From Vespertiliibacter pulmonis (GTDB taxonomy: Bacteria > Pseudomonadota > Gammaproteobacteria > Enterobacterales > Pasteurellaceae): DNA of 64,000 nucleotides. The stretch is taken from contig NZ_CP016615.1 of the NCBI RefSeq assembly GCF_013377275.1, forward strand, positions 558,001 to 622,000, written 5' to 3'. This document shows, in pieces, positions 28,507 to 39,487 of the stretch (positions within the stretch are counted from its first letter, which is position 1; the number at the start of each line of letters is the position of its first letter). The notes beneath the pieces were generated by a model. That model was not told where the DNA came from and made no database searches. It saw only the letters and a list, made by a program, of their open reading frames with translations. Both the position numbers and the translations under genes were made by a program.

Positions 28507-29511
28507 TTATCTATCAAACTCTCTTAATAGATCTTCCACTTTTTGTACCATTTGGGTTGAACCAACAAAAAATGGAGTACGTTGATGAAGCTCGGTAGGC
28601 TGAATATCTAAAATCGGCATTTTACCGTTAGTTGCCATTCCCCCGGCTTGTTCCGCAATAAATGCCATTGGATTACCTTCATACAACAAACGTAACTTAC
28701 CTTGTGGGTAAGCTGTAGTTGTTGGGTATAGATAAATTCCACCTTTAAGCAAATTACGATGAAAATCAGAAACTAAAGAGCCAATATAGCGTGAAGAGTA
28801 AGGGCGTTTGGTTGCTTTATCTTCCACTTGGCAATACTTAATAAAACGTTTAACCCCTTCAGGAAAAGTTACATAATGTCCTTCATTAATTGAGTAATAC
28901 TGACCTTCAAACGGCATTCGCATATTAGGGTGAGAAAGTGCAAATACCCCCAAAGAAGGATCGTAAGTAAAACCATTTACCCCATTTCCTGTGGTATAAA
29001 CTAACATCGTTGAAGAGCCATAAGTTACATAGCCCGCCGCTACTTGTTCACGCCCTGGTTGTAAAAAATCTTCAAGAGTAACGGGCGTACCAATCGGCGA
29101 AATCCGTTTATAAATTGAAAAAATTGTCCCCACCGATACATTTACATCAATATTTGATGAACCATCAAGAGGATCTGTCATTAAAATATACTTTGCATTT
29201 CGCCCCCGCTCGGTATCAAATGCAATGAAAGTATCATCTTCCTCTGAAGCAAAGCCTGCAACATCTCCACGAGCAATTAAGGCCTTTTTCATCGTTTCAT
29301 TAGCAAATAAATCTAATTTCATCTGCACTTCACCTTGAATATTCTCATCACCCGATGCCCCTAGAATATCTTGTGTCAGTCCTGCTCGGTTTATATCTCG
29401 GTGAATAATTTTTGCTGATAGCTGAATAGACGATAAAATTCCGCTTAATTCGCCTTTTGCTCCTGGGTATTCTGCCTGTTTTTCGATGATAAATTCACCA
29501 AGTGTTTTCAT
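28507..29511 (-). CDS. fbp: Fructose-1,6-bisphosphatase class I
   Basis: Gluconeogenic enzyme hydrolysing fructose-1,6-bisphosphate. Start at [20 protein letters not shown] (29511), behind AAGGTAAAG; the longer frame to 29577 runs into the divergent mpl promoter. 334 residues (E. coli 332). Metal-binding motif [22 protein letters not shown] is intact. Confidence 0.96.
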   Translation of the reverse strand: MKTLGEFIIEKQAEYPGAKGELSGILSSIQLSAKIIHRDINRAGLTQDILGASGDENIQGEVQMKLDLFANETMKKALIARGDVAGFASEEDDTFIAFDTERGRNAKYILMTDPLDGSSNIDVNVSVGTIFSIYKRISPIGTPVTLEDFLQPGREQVAAGYVTYGSSTMLVYTTGNGVNGFTYDPSLGVFALSHPNMRMPFEGQYYSINEGHYVTFPEGVKRFIKYCQVEDKATKRPYSSRYIGSLVSDFHRNLLKGGIYLYPTTTAYPQGKLRLLYEGNPMAFIAEQAGGMATNGKMPILDIQPTELHQRTPFFVGSTQMVQKVEDLLREFDR

Positions 29512-29626
29512 TTTCTTTACCTTATCTGCTATATTTGCTTTATTATACAGTCCAACACTGATTGAACAGGAAAGCAAATTTTTATTTTGTGATTTAGTTC
29601 ACACTTATTTACACTCAAGGAATTTT

Positions 29627-30988
29627 ATGCAAAAACATATTCATATTCTCGGCATTTGTGGCACTTTTATGGGCGGTGTCGCCATTATTGCCCGTGAGCT
29701 TGGCTATAAAGTAACGGGCTCAGATACTAATATTTACCCACCGATGAGTACGTTTTTAGAAAATAGTGGAATTGAAATTATCCCCAACTATGACATTGAC
29801 CAGCTTCAACCCACGCCTGATGTTGTGATTATTGGAAATGCCATTAGCCGTGGAAATCCTTGTGTAGAATATATTTTAGATAATCAACTCAATTTCACTT
29901 CAGGGCCACAGTGGTTACACGACCATTTACTAAAAAACCGTTGGGTATTAGCCGTTTCAGGTACGCACGGTAAAACTACAACCACTGGAATGTTAGCGTG
30001 GATTTTAGACCAAGCAGGGCTAAACCCAGGATTCTTAATTGGTGGAATTGCAGGCAATTTTGGTATTTCTGCTCGAGCAGGCTCAGCACCATTTTTTGTG
30101 ATTGAAGCCGATGAATATGATTCCGCATTCTTTGATAAGCGTTCAAAATTTGTTCACTATAATCCAAAAACCTTAATTCTCAATAATATTGATTTTGATC
30201 ATGCAGATATTTTTGATGATCTCACCGCTATACAACGCCAATTTCACCATTTAATCCGCACAATGCCACAAACAGGACGAATTTTATCGGCAAAAGAGGA
30301 TGAAAACGTTCAAGATACACTCAAAATGGGCAGTTTTAGCGAACTACAATTTATTGGTAGCAATCAAGAATGGTTTGCCCAAGCAATAACCAATGATTGC
30401 ACTCAATTTGAAGTCTATCACTTTGGCAAAAAAGTAGGTGAAGTTCATTGGCAAATTTTAGGTGAACATAATATGCATAATGGATTAATGGCAATTTCCG
30501 CTGCTCACCACGCAGGTGTTTCCATAGAAATTGCGTGTAAAGCCTTAGGCAGTTTTATCAATGCCAACCGCCGCTTAGAAATAAAAGGGACAGTTCAAGG
30601 AATTACTGTTTACGATGATTTTGCCCACCACCCAACCGCTATTCGTGCCACAATTGCTGCATTACGGGGGAAAATTGGCGATAACCAACGCATTTTAGCT
30701 GTGCTTGAACCTCGCTCAAATACGATGAAAATGGGCGTACATAAAGATGAAATTGCCCCAGCACTAGCAAATGCCGATCAAGTTTTTATCTTCCAACCAG
30801 ACATTATTCCGTGGCAAGTCAGCGCTATTACCGACAGCCTTACTCAGCCCGCACAATGGTCGGCAAATATCGATGAATTAGTGGAATTGATAGCCCAAAC
30901 AGCACAGCCTAACGATCATATTTTAGTAATGAGTAACGGAGCTTTTGGTGGCATTCATCAGAAATTAATCAGTAAACTGGCTGAATAA
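29627..30988 (+). CDS. mpl: UDP-MurNAc:L-Ala-gamma-D-Glu-meso-DAP ligase
   Basis: Murein recycling enzyme that joins recovered tripeptide to UDP-MurNAc. Start at MQKHIHILGICGTFMGGVA (29627), eight bases after AAGGA; the longer frame from 29486 overlaps divergent fbp. 453 residues (E. coli 457). Mur ligase motifs GTHGKTTTTGML (about 112-123), EADEYDSAFFDKRSKF and DDFAHHPTAI are present. Confidence 0.95.
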   Translation: MQKHIHILGICGTFMGGVAIIARELGYKVTGSDTNIYPPMSTFLENSGIEIIPNYDIDQLQPTPDVVIIGNAISRGNPCVEYILDNQLNFTSGPQWLHDHLLKNRWVLAVSGTHGKTTTTGMLAWILDQAGLNPGFLIGGIAGNFGISARAGSAPFFVIEADEYDSAFFDKRSKFVHYNPKTLILNNIDFDHADIFDDLTAIQRQFHHLIRTMPQTGRILSAKEDENVQDTLKMGSFSELQFIGSNQEWFAQAITNDCTQFEVYHFGKKVGEVHWQILGEHNMHNGLMAISAAHHAGVSIEIACKALGSFINANRRLEIKGTVQGITVYDDFAHHPTAIRATIAALRGKIGDNQRILAVLEPRSNTMKMGVHKDEIAPALANADQVFIFQPDIIPWQVSAITDSLTQPAQWSANIDELVELIAQTAQPNDHILVMSNGAFGGIHQKLISKLAE

Positions 30989-31021
30989 TACCGTTTTTCA
31001 TATCAATATATATAAAAAATA

Positions 31022-31052
31022 AATAGCCCCATCGTTAAACGGTGGGGCTATT
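31022..31052. terminator. Bidirectional terminator between mpl and satP
   Basis: AATAGCCCCA/TGGGGCTATT stem extended inward by further pairs (one G-T). It lies between convergent genes. Confidence 0.85.
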
Positions 31053-31080
31053 ATATAGATTTTAATTTCAGTTTAATCTA

Positions 31081-31650
31081 CTACGCTTTCGGTGCACCGA
31101 TAGGTAAAACTGTGCGTCCAAAACTTTCATTAATAACTTCCGCAGCAGCTAAATAGAATGCACATAACGCTGTTAATAATCCAAAATTCCCGCCAATATG
31201 CGTAATTGATACATTACCCATAAAATCACCTGCGGCAAGTAAATAGAACGTAATGATTAAAAATAAGAAAACGGCTTGTAATGCACGAGGCTTAGTTAAA
31301 GAACCGATAAACATCATTAGCGTAAATGTTCCCCAAGCGGTCAGATACCAGCCAACAAATTCTGACGCAACGCCACTGGCAAAGAAAATCTTAAATAACG
31401 CAAAAGACCACCAAAATGCACCATAGCTAATAAATGCAGTAAATCCAAAGGTATTTCCTTTTGAAAACTCAAACATACCTGCAATCATCTGAGCTGTTCC
31501 GCCAAAAGCAAGCCCTATTGCCAACACTAAACCTACATTATCGCCTGAAAAACTACCATTATTGATTAAACTAAGTAGCCACGTTGTTAATGCAAATCCA
31601 CACAGACCTAATGGTGCTGGATTCGCCGTTTGATTTTGATTAATAGACAT
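31081..31650 (-). CDS. satP: Acetate/succinate transporter SatP (YaaH)
   Basis: Inner-membrane acetate uptake protein of the GPR1/FUN34/YaaH family. 189 residues (E. coli 188), six hydrophobic segments. The family signature NPAPLGLCGFALTTWLLSL is near the start, and FTAFISYGAFWWSFA follows. Only ten bases after potD, with an AGGGGG ribosome site in the gap, so probably in one transcript with it. Confidence 0.94.
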   Translation of the reverse strand: MSINQNQTANPAPLGLCGFALTTWLLSLINNGSFSGDNVGLVLAIGLAFGGTAQMIAGMFEFSKGNTFGFTAFISYGAFWWSFALFKIFFASGVASEFVGWYLTAWGTFTLMMFIGSLTKPRALQAVFLFLIITFYLLAAGDFMGNVSITHIGGNFGLLTALCAFYLAAAEVINESFGRTVLPIGAPKA

Positions 31651-31660
31651 TTAAGCCCCC

Positions 31661-32728
31661 TTATTTGCTGCTTGTTCTAAGTAAATTCCAATATTTTTCA
31701 TAGATCTCGACGGCATCGCCAACATCACTTTGTAAAACGCTTTTTTCAATTTCCTCAAGCGGAGGGAAAATCAATGGGTCATTCACAAGACTCGGATCTA
31801 ATAAAGGTTTAACTTTTTCGTTCGGCATTGAGAAGCCCATCAATTCAATCACCGCTTTAGCGCTTTCAGGACGCAACAAGAAATCAATAAATTTATGTGC
31901 TGCTTCCTTATTTTTGGCTTGTTTCGGAATAGCGTAATTATCCATCCATACAACAGCACCTTCTTTCGGAAAGATAAATTTAATGTCTGGATTTTCACTT
32001 TTTGCTCGATGGGCAGAACCTGTCCATATCATTCCTACATCAACTTCACCCTGTAAATAAGGCATTTCAGGAGAATCAGAATTAAACACCAAAACATTCG
32101 GCACCAACTTCTCTAAACGCTCGTAGGCTGCTTTAATTTCCTCAGGATTAGTGGTATTCGGCGATTTACCGTCTAACAATAATGCAATATGGAAAACTTC
32201 CCGAGCATCATTCATCAGCAATAATTTGCCTTTGAATTCAGGTTTCCAGAAATCGCCCCAGCTCGTTAAACTTGCTGGATCAATACTAGAACTATTTACC
32301 CCAATGCCCGTTAAACCATAGACATAGGGCAATGAATATTTATTTTCTGGGTCAAATGGTTTCCCCATTAAAGAAGGGCTTACATTCCCAATATTACTCA
32401 GCTTACTTTTATCAATTTCTGCGAGCATTCCTTCTTTCGCCATTTTACCGACATAGTAACTTGATGGAAAAACGATATCATAGCCACCACCATTACCCAA
32501 TTTGAGCTTAGAGTACATCTCTTCATTACTTTCAAAGGTAGAATAGATGACTTCAATCCCTGTTTCTTTGGTAAATTGTTCCAATAACGATGATGGGACA
32601 TATTCCGTCCAGTTATATACATATAATTTTTCGGCAGCTTGTGCAGTAAACGCATAAAAAGCGACTGTAGCGACCATCAATTTGGCAAAAAATGTTCGAC
32701 CTAATTTGATCAATTTATTCTTCCTCAC
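31661..32728 (-). CDS. potD: Spermidine/putrescine-binding protein PotD
   Basis: Periplasmic polyamine receptor. 355 residues. The signal peptide ends at TAQA (about residue 31). The mature start [14 protein letters not shown] and later [29 protein letters not shown] and [14 protein letters not shown] are typical of PotD. No potABC genes are adjacent; Haemophilus also has a stand-alone potD copy (family knowledge). It precedes satP in an apparent two-gene operon. Confidence 0.92.
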   Translation of the reverse strand: MRKNKLIKLGRTFFAKLMVATVAFYAFTAQAAEKLYVYNWTEYVPSSLLEQFTKETGIEVIYSTFESNEEMYSKLKLGNGGGYDIVFPSSYYVGKMAKEGMLAEIDKSKLSNIGNVSPSLMGKPFDPENKYSLPYVYGLTGIGVNSSSIDPASLTSWGDFWKPEFKGKLLLMNDAREVFHIALLLDGKSPNTTNPEEIKAAYERLEKLVPNVLVFNSDSPEMPYLQGEVDVGMIWTGSAHRAKSENPDIKFIFPKEGAVVWMDNYAIPKQAKNKEAAHKFIDFLLRPESAKAVIELMGFSMPNEKVKPLLDPSLVNDPLIFPPLEEIEKSVLQSDVGDAVEIYEKYWNLLRTSSK

Positions 32729-32870
32729 GATTAGGAAATGTTAAGAATTTGTAAAAAACAGAAATATTACTGCTTTTACACCCTTTTTGACTATAAAATC
32801 AAGTAAAAGTATAACGATATTTCATTTAATTGAAAATGCAAGCGGTAAGATATGCTCAAAATTTTACGTT

Positions 32871-34346
32871 TTACAGGCTTTTTTCAATACCAAGTTGCTC
32901 CCAAATATCATCAATACGCTTAACAACTTCAGCATTTTTAACAATCGGCGTTCCCCATTCACGCTGAGTTTCTCCCGCCCATTTATTAGTCGCATCAATT
33001 CCCATTTTTGAACCAAGTCCTGCCACTGGGGAAGCAAAATCTAGGTAATCAATCGGTGTATGCTCAATCAACGTGGTATCCCGTGCAGGATCACAACGAG
33101 TCGTGATCGCCCAAATTACATCTTTCCAATCTCTTGCATTCACATCATCATCACATACGATCACAAATTTTGTGTACATAAATTGACGTAAAAACGACCA
33201 AACTCCCATCATCACTCGTTTTGCGTGCCCTGCGTACTGCTTTTTAATGGTAACTACCGCCAACCGATAAGAACAGCCTTCTGGAGGTAAATAAAAATCA
33301 ACAATTTCTGGAAATTGCTTTTGTAAAATAGGAATAAATACTTCATTCAACGCCTCGCCTAAAACAGCTGGTTCATCAGGCGGTCGCCCCGTATAAGTAG
33401 AATGGTAAATCGCATCTTTTCGCATCGTGATATGCGTTACAGTGAAAACAGGAAAATATTCCTGCTCATTGTAATAACCAGTATGATCGCCATAAGGGCC
33501 TTCCAATGCCGTTTCATTTGGATCAATATACCCCTCTAATACTATTTCCGCACTGGCTGGAACATCTAAATTATTCGTAAGCGATTTAGTTACTTCCGTT
33601 TTATTACCACGCAGTAAGCCTGCAAAGGCATATTCCGATAAGCTATCAGGAATGGGGGTAACCGCTGCCAAAATTGTGGCAGGATCAGCCCCTAATGCTA
33701 CCGAAACAGGAAACGGCTCATTTGGGTGAGCTTCTTTCCATTCGTGAAAATCTAACGCACCGCCACGGTGGGAAAGCCAACGCATAATCAATTTATTTTT
33801 TCCGATAAGCTGTTGGCGATAAATGCCTAAATTTTGTCGCTTTTTATAAGGGCCTTGTGTGATTGTAAGCCCCCACGTTATCAATGGGGCAACATCATCT
33901 GGCCAACAGTGCATAATCGGTAATTGGTACAAATCAACTTCATCGCCCGTTAAAACAACTTGCTGGCATTCCGCTTTGCTCACAACTTTACTCGGCATAT
34001 TCAGAATTTGCTTCCACTGCGGAAGCTGTCCAAACAATTCTTTAAATCCCTTTGGAGGCTCTGGTTCTTTTAAAAATGCTAATAATTTACCTAATTCCCG
34101 CAACGCCGACACATCAGGTTGCCCCATTCCCATTGCGACTCGTTCAGGTGTACCAAATAAATTGCATAACACAGGCATTGAATATCCTTTTGGGTTTTCA
34201 AACAGCAATGCAGGACCTCCCATTCGTAAGGTACGATCTGCAATTTCCGTCATTTCCAAATAAGGATCAATTTCCTGATAAATCCGTTTTAATTCGCCTT
34301 TTTGTTCTAATAATTCAAGAAAATCTCGTAAATTTTTATATTTCAT
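32871..34346 (-). CDS. ubiD: 4-hydroxy-3-polyprenylbenzoate decarboxylase
   Basis: Decarboxylates the ubiquinone precursor using prenylated FMN from UbiX. 491 residues. I start at [14 protein letters not shown] (34346), behind AGGGTGG; the in-frame GTG three codons earlier is inside that ribosome site. Family segments are intact: [36 protein letters not shown], and [17 protein letters not shown] with the ExxxR-type catalytic region. Confidence 0.95.
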   Translation of the reverse strand: MKYKNLRDFLELLEQKGELKRIYQEIDPYLEMTEIADRTLRMGGPALLFENPKGYSMPVLCNLFGTPERVAMGMGQPDVSALRELGKLLAFLKEPEPPKGFKELFGQLPQWKQILNMPSKVVSKAECQQVVLTGDEVDLYQLPIMHCWPDDVAPLITWGLTITQGPYKKRQNLGIYRQQLIGKNKLIMRWLSHRGGALDFHEWKEAHPNEPFPVSVALGADPATILAAVTPIPDSLSEYAFAGLLRGNKTEVTKSLTNNLDVPASAEIVLEGYIDPNETALEGPYGDHTGYYNEQEYFPVFTVTHITMRKDAIYHSTYTGRPPDEPAVLGEALNEVFIPILQKQFPEIVDFYLPPEGCSYRLAVVTIKKQYAGHAKRVMMGVWSFLRQFMYTKFVIVCDDDVNARDWKDVIWAITTRCDPARDTTLIEHTPIDYLDFASPVAGLGSKMGIDATNKWAGETQREWGTPIVKNAEVVKRIDDIWEQLGIEKSL

Positions 34347-34508
34347 TCTATCCACCCTAAATTTATCATCAGTATAACAAATCTCATACCAACAAGCGGT
34401 GAGATCCGTATAAAATTTTACCGCACAGAAATAACCATAAAAAAATTATAGAAATATTACTAAATTCTGCTACTATTTATTCATATTCATTGAATAGGAG
34501 AACCCATA

Positions 34509-35462
34509 ATGTTTAAAAAAACGGCTCTAAGCCTTGCTTTACTAGGAGCAACTGCAGTTGCTAATGCCGATGTAATCACAACAGTAAAACCATTAGGCTT
34601 TATTGCTAATGCAATTACTGATGGCGTAACGAATACTCAAGTATTACTACCAATGAGTGCTTCGCCCCACGACTATAATTTAAAACCGTCTGATATTGAA
34701 AAATTAAAATCTGCTCAACTAATTGTTTGGGTTGGCGATGAAATGGAAACCTTCCTAGAAAAAGCGGTTGAAAAATTCCCAGAGGAAAAAGTGCTGGAAT
34801 TAGAAGATGTCGCAGCCATTAAAGCTATCGTTGATGCGACTAAAAAAGAAGGGAAACACGAACACCACGATCACGATGATGACCACGATGACGATGCTCA
34901 CGATCATCATCACGAACACGGGCACGATCATCACGGACATAGCCATGATAAAGACTGGCACGTTTGGCTTTCACCCGTTGCCAGTGAACATATTGCTGAA
35001 CAAATTGCGCAACGTTTAAGCCAACAAATGCCAGAACAAAAAGCAAAAATTGAAGCAAATCTTGCTAATTTCAAAACTACTCTTAACAAAAAAAATAGCG
35101 AAATCACCGCTCAACTGTCGAAAGCGAAAGGCAAAGGTTACTACACATTCCACGATGCTTACGGACACTTTGAACGTGCCTATGGATTAAATTCACTTGG
35201 TTCATTTACTATTAACCCAACCATTGCACCAGGGGCAAAAACCCTAAACAAAATCAAGCATAGTATCAAAGAACACCAAGCTCAATGCTTATTTGCTGAA
35301 CCACAATTTACTCCAAAAGTTATTGAAAGCCTAAGCAAAGGCACAGCAGTTAAAGTCGGCAGACTTGATCCGCTCGGTGAAAAAGTAGCAATGGGTAAAG
35401 ATGCCTATCCACAATTTTTACAATCCATTGCAGACCAATTTAGTGAATGTTTAATTAAATAA
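34509..35462 (+). CDS. znuA: High-affinity zinc-binding protein ZnuA
   Basis: Periplasmic zinc receptor of the ZnuABC importer. 317 residues. The signal peptide ends at ANA (about residue 20). A His/Asp-rich metal loop covers about residues 117-151. Conserved ligand positions are visible in SASPHDYNLKPSD, WHVWLSP and YTFHDAYGHFE. ABC partners are not adjacent. Divergent from ubiD. No convincing Zur box was found upstream. Confidence 0.96.
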   Translation: MFKKTALSLALLGATAVANADVITTVKPLGFIANAITDGVTNTQVLLPMSASPHDYNLKPSDIEKLKSAQLIVWVGDEMETFLEKAVEKFPEEKVLELEDVAAIKAIVDATKKEGKHEHHDHDDDHDDDAHDHHHEHGHDHHGHSHDKDWHVWLSPVASEHIAEQIAQRLSQQMPEQKAKIEANLANFKTTLNKKNSEITAQLSKAKGKGYYTFHDAYGHFERAYGLNSLGSFTINPTIAPGAKTLNKIKHSIKEHQAQCLFAEPQFTPKVIESLSKGTAVKVGRLDPLGEKVAMGKDAYPQFLQSIADQFSECLIK

Positions 35463-35488
35463 TAGAATACATAATTGAACGTAAAATA

Positions 35489-35530
35489 AAACGTAGCCAA
35501 TTTTAAATAAACAACAAATTGGCTACGTTT
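35489..35530. terminator. Bidirectional terminator between znuA and lpxB
   Basis: A 15-bp stem AAACGTAGCCAATTT/AAATTGGCTACGTTT, loop of 12, with T run on the znuA side and A/T-rich DNA on the other. Confidence 0.9.
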
Positions 35531-35542
35531 TTTATTTCCAAG

Positions 35543-36724
35543 CTATTCTACTCCTTCACTACCATTTTCTGATAATACATCAGCAACGGCTTGAGCTGCC
35601 TGATAATCTGCATTACTTTGAATTTGCTGATGAAGTTCAATAAAACGTTGTTTTAAGACATTTTTTTGTTTTAAGTCATCAGGAGCAGTAGATAAATATC
35701 TCGCCAAATGATTAGCTAAATTCTCAGGATTACACTCATCTTGAATTAACTCAGGTACAAGCGGTGCGTTCGCCAGTAAATTTGGTAATGAAATATAATC
35801 AGTTTTTACTAATTTTTTCGCCAGCCAATACGTTGTCGGCTTCATTTTATATCCAACCACCATCGGGGATTTACATAACATTGCTTCCAATGCGGCTGTG
35901 CCAGAAGCAAGTAAAGTTGCATCTGCAACAATCATCGCAGAACGAGCATTACCCTTTAAAATATGCACGTCAAGCTCTGGGGCAACTTGAGCTTTAATCG
36001 CTTCAAATTGAGCAATCCGTTTTTCATTTACTAGCGGAAACAGAAATTGAATATCGGGAAATTGGGCTTTTAGCTGTTGAGCTGTTTTTAAAAAGGGTTC
36101 GCTCAAAAAACTTACTTCACTCCCCCGACTACCAACTAAAATGGCAACATAACGTTGTGCTTCATCAAGCCCCAGTAACTGACAAGCCTCTTGACGGCTT
36201 GGTTTTAACGCAATGGTATCTGCCATTGTATGCCCAATAAAACGGCAAGGCACATTAAATTTATCGTAGAAAGCTTTTTCAAAAGGCAAAAACGCCAATA
36301 CCATATCCACTGCTCGGGCAATTTTATGTACTCTACTTTGCCGCCATGCCCACACTGACGGGCTAACATAATGAATTGTTTTTATTCCTTTAGATTTTAA
36401 TTTTTCTTCTACATAAAGATTAAAATCAGGTGCATCGATCCCAATAAAAATATCAGGTTTACGCATTAACATCGTGTTAATTACTTGCTGACGGCGTTTC
36501 AATAATCGGGGGAGATGCTTCACGACTTCTGCCAGTCCCATTACCGATAGCTCTTCCATATCAAATAGCGTTTCACAGCCAGCTTGGAGCATTTTCTCGC
36601 CTGCAACACCGATAAAACGAGCATTTGGATAACGTACTTTCAGCGCATTGATCAGCCCTGCCCCCAAAATATCACCAGATACTTCACCTGCAACAATCGC
36701 AATTAAGGGAGATGAATTTGTCAT
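35543..36724 (-). CDS. lpxB: Lipid A disaccharide synthase
   Basis: Glycosyltransferase (GT19) that joins UDP-2,3-diacylglucosamine and lipid X at the inner membrane. 393 residues. Motifs [13 protein letters not shown] (about 13-25), [30 protein letters not shown] and [12 protein letters not shown] are intact. It stands alone here, without lpxA/fabZ beside it, and contains one uptake core. Confidence 0.96.
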   Translation of the reverse strand: MTNSSPLIAIVAGEVSGDILGAGLINALKVRYPNARFIGVAGEKMLQAGCETLFDMEELSVMGLAEVVKHLPRLLKRRQQVINTMLMRKPDIFIGIDAPDFNLYVEEKLKSKGIKTIHYVSPSVWAWRQSRVHKIARAVDMVLAFLPFEKAFYDKFNVPCRFIGHTMADTIALKPSRQEACQLLGLDEAQRYVAILVGSRGSEVSFLSEPFLKTAQQLKAQFPDIQFLFPLVNEKRIAQFEAIKAQVAPELDVHILKGNARSAMIVADATLLASGTAALEAMLCKSPMVVGYKMKPTTYWLAKKLVKTDYISLPNLLANAPLVPELIQDECNPENLANHLARYLSTAPDDLKQKNVLKQRFIELHQQIQSNADYQAAQAVADVLSENGSEGVE

Positions 36725-36881
36725 TTTCTTTCAATCTTTTTAGTTAAAATTGCCTCATTATAAAGGGCAGAAGTCATTCGTCCAACCACAAGATCTACAC
36801 CATTTGGCGTAATAAATGGAGTATAATCCCTTCAGGTTTCCCCTCTCTTCTTGTTTTATATTATTATTCGGAGTAAATAAA

Positions 36882-38012
36882 ATGAAAAAACAGATTTTTA
36901 TCCTATCTGCTATTGCACTTGCAACCGCATCAGCACAGGCTTACCCACTACTAAAAAGCGAACAAACGGGTACTACAGTTGATTTTACAGGGTCTGCTCG
37001 TATTGTTTGGAAAAGTACATCTCATAAAAACCAAGCCATCAATGGAGAAAGCAAAAAAGAACATATTAACCACGCTGTGGCAAATAATGGCTCACGTTTT
37101 GGCTTTAAAATTAAACAAGATCTGGGTTTAGGTGCTTACGCTTTAGGCAATGTGGAATGGCGTTTTCGTGGCACATCATCATCACAACACGATTTTGATG
37201 ATATTTACACCTGCCAACTGTTTGCTGGAATTGGGCATGCACAATATGGTGAACTTACCTACGGTAATATGACAACCATTACCGATGAAGTAAAACAGAC
37301 TGATTTAGGTAATACCCTAAGTTTAAGTGATGGATTACTGGTAGGCTCTGCTCGTAAAGTTGCACAATATACTTACAAAGGAATTGAGGGATTAAAACTC
37401 GGTGGTTTCTTTGGCGGTAAAAGTAAACGTAATATGGCAGGGCTAAACTTACATAATCAACGTAAAGATGTCTGGGGCTTGGCGGCCATCTATAACGGTA
37501 CTATTTCTTCGGGCGAAAACCCGCAATCTATCAAAATTGGCACAGGGGTAACCCGTGAGCGTGCATTCAATTCAGGTACAAATAATAAGTTTGATCGCAC
37601 TGCTTATTCATTGGGGACGGCCTATACAATTGATCGCACTACGCTTGGTATTGATTTAGAACGTGCTATAACCCACGATCAAGGTCAAATAGGTAACAAA
37701 CGTACTCAATCAGAAGTGCGTAGTGTTCTTAAACATAAACTAACTGATAACTGGGCGGCTTATACCATGTATGCCTATAAAACAGATAAATTGATCGCTG
37801 TTAGCGATGCCGATAATAATGTGAAAAAGCATCAATTTATGGTGGGAACAGAATATTCTCTTGCACCTAATGCGTTGATTCCTGCTTACTTTAAGCAAGT
37901 AAAAACTTTTGCTGAAGTTGCAACAAGCCGTGCAAAACATTATTCAAATAGAGAAAAAGTTGCAAAAATTCGTGACAATGCAGTAGCAGTTGGTCTGCGT
38001 ATTTTCTGGTAA
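36882..38012 (+). CDS. OmpP2/OmpH-like outer-membrane porin
   Basis: Trimeric general-diffusion porin family of Pasteurellaceae. Start at MKKQIFILSAIALATASAQA (36882) behind CGGAG; 376 residues with signal peptidase site after AQA. Alternating beta strands throughout, starting TVDFTGSARIVWKS and ending with a beta-signal-like VAVGLRIFW. The last residue is tryptophan, not the usual phenylalanine. One cysteine (DIYTCQLF) lies in the region that should precede the constriction loop, which is uncommon for porins. Which P2-like paralogue it is cannot be told. Confidence 0.85.
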   Translation: MKKQIFILSAIALATASAQAYPLLKSEQTGTTVDFTGSARIVWKSTSHKNQAINGESKKEHINHAVANNGSRFGFKIKQDLGLGAYALGNVEWRFRGTSSSQHDFDDIYTCQLFAGIGHAQYGELTYGNMTTITDEVKQTDLGNTLSLSDGLLVGSARKVAQYTYKGIEGLKLGGFFGGKSKRNMAGLNLHNQRKDVWGLAAIYNGTISSGENPQSIKIGTGVTRERAFNSGTNNKFDRTAYSLGTAYTIDRTTLGIDLERAITHDQGQIGNKRTQSEVRSVLKHKLTDNWAAYTMYAYKTDKLIAVSDADNNVKKHQFMVGTEYSLAPNALIPAYFKQVKTFAEVATSRAKHYSNREKVAKIRDNAVAVGLRIFW

Positions 38013-38030
38013 TAGATAAAATTGCACGCT

Positions 38031-38092
38031 ACAAGCGGTAAGATTAAAAAATAATTTGCAATGCAAAATTTCGTACTAATCTCACCGCTTGT
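38031..38092. repeat. Inverted USS pair behind the porin gene
   Basis: ACAAGCGGTAAGATTA (38031-38046) faces TAATCTCACCGCTTGT (38077-38092); 15 of 16 positions pair. It lies 18 bases after the porin stop. Confidence 0.8.
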
Positions 38093-38102
38093 TTTGCCCA
38101 TA

Positions 38103-38129
38103 AAAAACGGTAGTCAAGCTACCGTTTTT
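38103..38129. terminator. Bidirectional terminator between porin and pirin genes
   Basis: An 11-bp stem AAAAACGGTAG/CTACCGTTTTT with a 5-base loop. Confidence 0.88.
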
Positions 38130-38154
38130 AGTTATTTTGTACTATTTGTGTTAA

Positions 38155-39024
38155 TTAAATTCGCCCAAAGCGTCCACTATTAAAATCACTAACCGCTTGT
38201 CGGATTTCTGCCATCGAATTCATAACAAATGGCCCATATCCAACTACGGGTTCATCAATAGGCACGCCAGAAAGTAACAAAATTTTCACTTCTGCATCAC
38301 CTGCCGTTACTCGCACTTCACCACTTTCACGTTCAAAATTAACAAGTTGTCCTGCACCTGCACGATCTTTTCCGTTAAACGTTGCTTCACCACGCAATAC
38401 AACCATTGATAGATTATGACTATCAGGAATAGTAAACACCGCTTCTTTGCCCGCATTGATCGCTACGTCCCATACATTTAGCTCTGTAAAAGTATCTGCT
38501 GCACCGTGAATATTATCTATTTCACCCGCAATCAAACGGACACTTCCTGCCTCATTAGGTAATTGAATAATAGGAATATTCTCTTTCGCTAAATGTTGAT
38601 AACGAGCAGGAACATTCTTATCTTTCGCTGGTAAATTAACCCAAAGTTGTACCATTTCAAACATTCCGCCTGTTTTGCTGAATTCCTCTGAATGAAACTC
38701 TTCGTGCATTACTCCTGCACCAGCCGTCATCCACTGCACATCACCTGCCTTAATAACGCCACCACCACCTGTTGAATCACGGTGAGCAACCTCACCTTGA
38801 TACGCAATGGTTACTGTTTCAAAACCTTTGTGAGGATGCTCTCCAACACCGTGAGCATCGTGGCTACGGTTCGGCTCAAAATAATAAGGAGCTGCATAAT
38901 CCAACATTAAAAAAGGGCTTGTACCTCTATCTTCCGCCATATGAGAAAAAAGTGGCTGAACTAAAAAACCATCACCAACCCAGTGCTGACTATTTGCTTT
39001 ATAAACTTGTTTTACATTACGCAT
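38155..39024 (-). CDS. Pirin family protein (YhhW/YhaK-like)
   Basis: Bicupin protein; bacterial members can act as quercetinase or redox sensors, but the substrate is unknown here. Start at MRNVKQVYKANSQHW (39024), nine bases after AAGGA; the ATG at 39039 lacks a ribosome site. 289 residues. The iron-binding cupin motif HPHKGFETVTIAYQGEVAHRDS with two His and a downstream HEEFHSEEF is present. Near an HxlR regulator, with DUF896 in between. Confidence 0.9.
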   Translation of the reverse strand: MRNVKQVYKANSQHWVGDGFLVQPLFSHMAEDRGTSPFLMLDYAAPYYFEPNRSHDAHGVGEHPHKGFETVTIAYQGEVAHRDSTGGGGVIKAGDVQWMTAGAGVMHEEFHSEEFSKTGGMFEMVQLWVNLPAKDKNVPARYQHLAKENIPIIQLPNEAGSVRLIAGEIDNIHGAADTFTELNVWDVAINAGKEAVFTIPDSHNLSMVVLRGEATFNGKDRAGAGQLVNFERESGEVRVTAGDAEVKILLLSGVPIDEPVVGYGPFVMNSMAEIRQAVSDFNSGRFGRI

Positions 39025-39110
39025 TTTAAAATCCTTCATTTTTATTTAATAAGGCATTGCATTTATCACAATGTCCCTTCTGCTTTCTTACATTTATATA
39101 ACGCTATAAT

Positions 39111-39344
39111 TTAATGAATTACCATTCCTGCTGCTTGCATTTCACGCAATTTAGCCGGAGTAACATCATTACCTTCCGTATCAACAACGGTTACGGTTGA
39201 AAGAATATTGGTAACCTGTCCACGGATTTGGCTAAGATAGGCTTGACGCAATACCGCACGTTCTGCAATTTCATCGCCACTCAAACCTACATTTTTTGCT
39301 TTACGGGCTAATTCATTAATTCTGTCTAACTCTACGATACGCAT
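39111..39344 (-). CDS. DUF896 (YnzC-like) small protein
   Basis: 77-residue basic helical protein. The RINELARKAKNVGLSGDEIAERAVLRQAYL segment followed by VTVVDTEGNDVTPAKLREMQ is characteristic of DUF896. It is common in Firmicutes (B. subtilis YnzC/YlaC-type) and less so in gamma-proteobacteria, where Pasteurellaceae members exist. AAGGAG ribosome site. Divergent from the HxlR gene. Confidence 0.88.
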   Translation of the reverse strand: MRIVELDRINELARKAKNVGLSGDEIAERAVLRQAYLSQIRGQVTNILSTVTVVDTEGNDVTPAKLREMQAAGMVIH

Positions 39345-39401
39345 TATTTGCTCCTTAGCTTAAATTAAAAATAACTGCTTTTTTAGTAGCATTTCGTTTT
39401 G

Positions 39402-39441
39402 TTATGTGTATTATATGATGTACAAACATAAAAACAAGTAC
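39402..39441. promoter_or_regulatory. Inverted repeat and paired GTAC sites between DUF896 and HxlR genes
   Basis: TTATGT (402-407 of this thousand) faces ACATAA (426-431), and two GTAC boxes lie at 39420-39423 and 39438-39441. HxlR-family operators often contain GTAC half-sites. Candidate only. Confidence 0.3.
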
Positions 39442-39487
39442 GCACAATTTTGATACCATAAAGTAATTTTCACACAAAGGAATTTAA

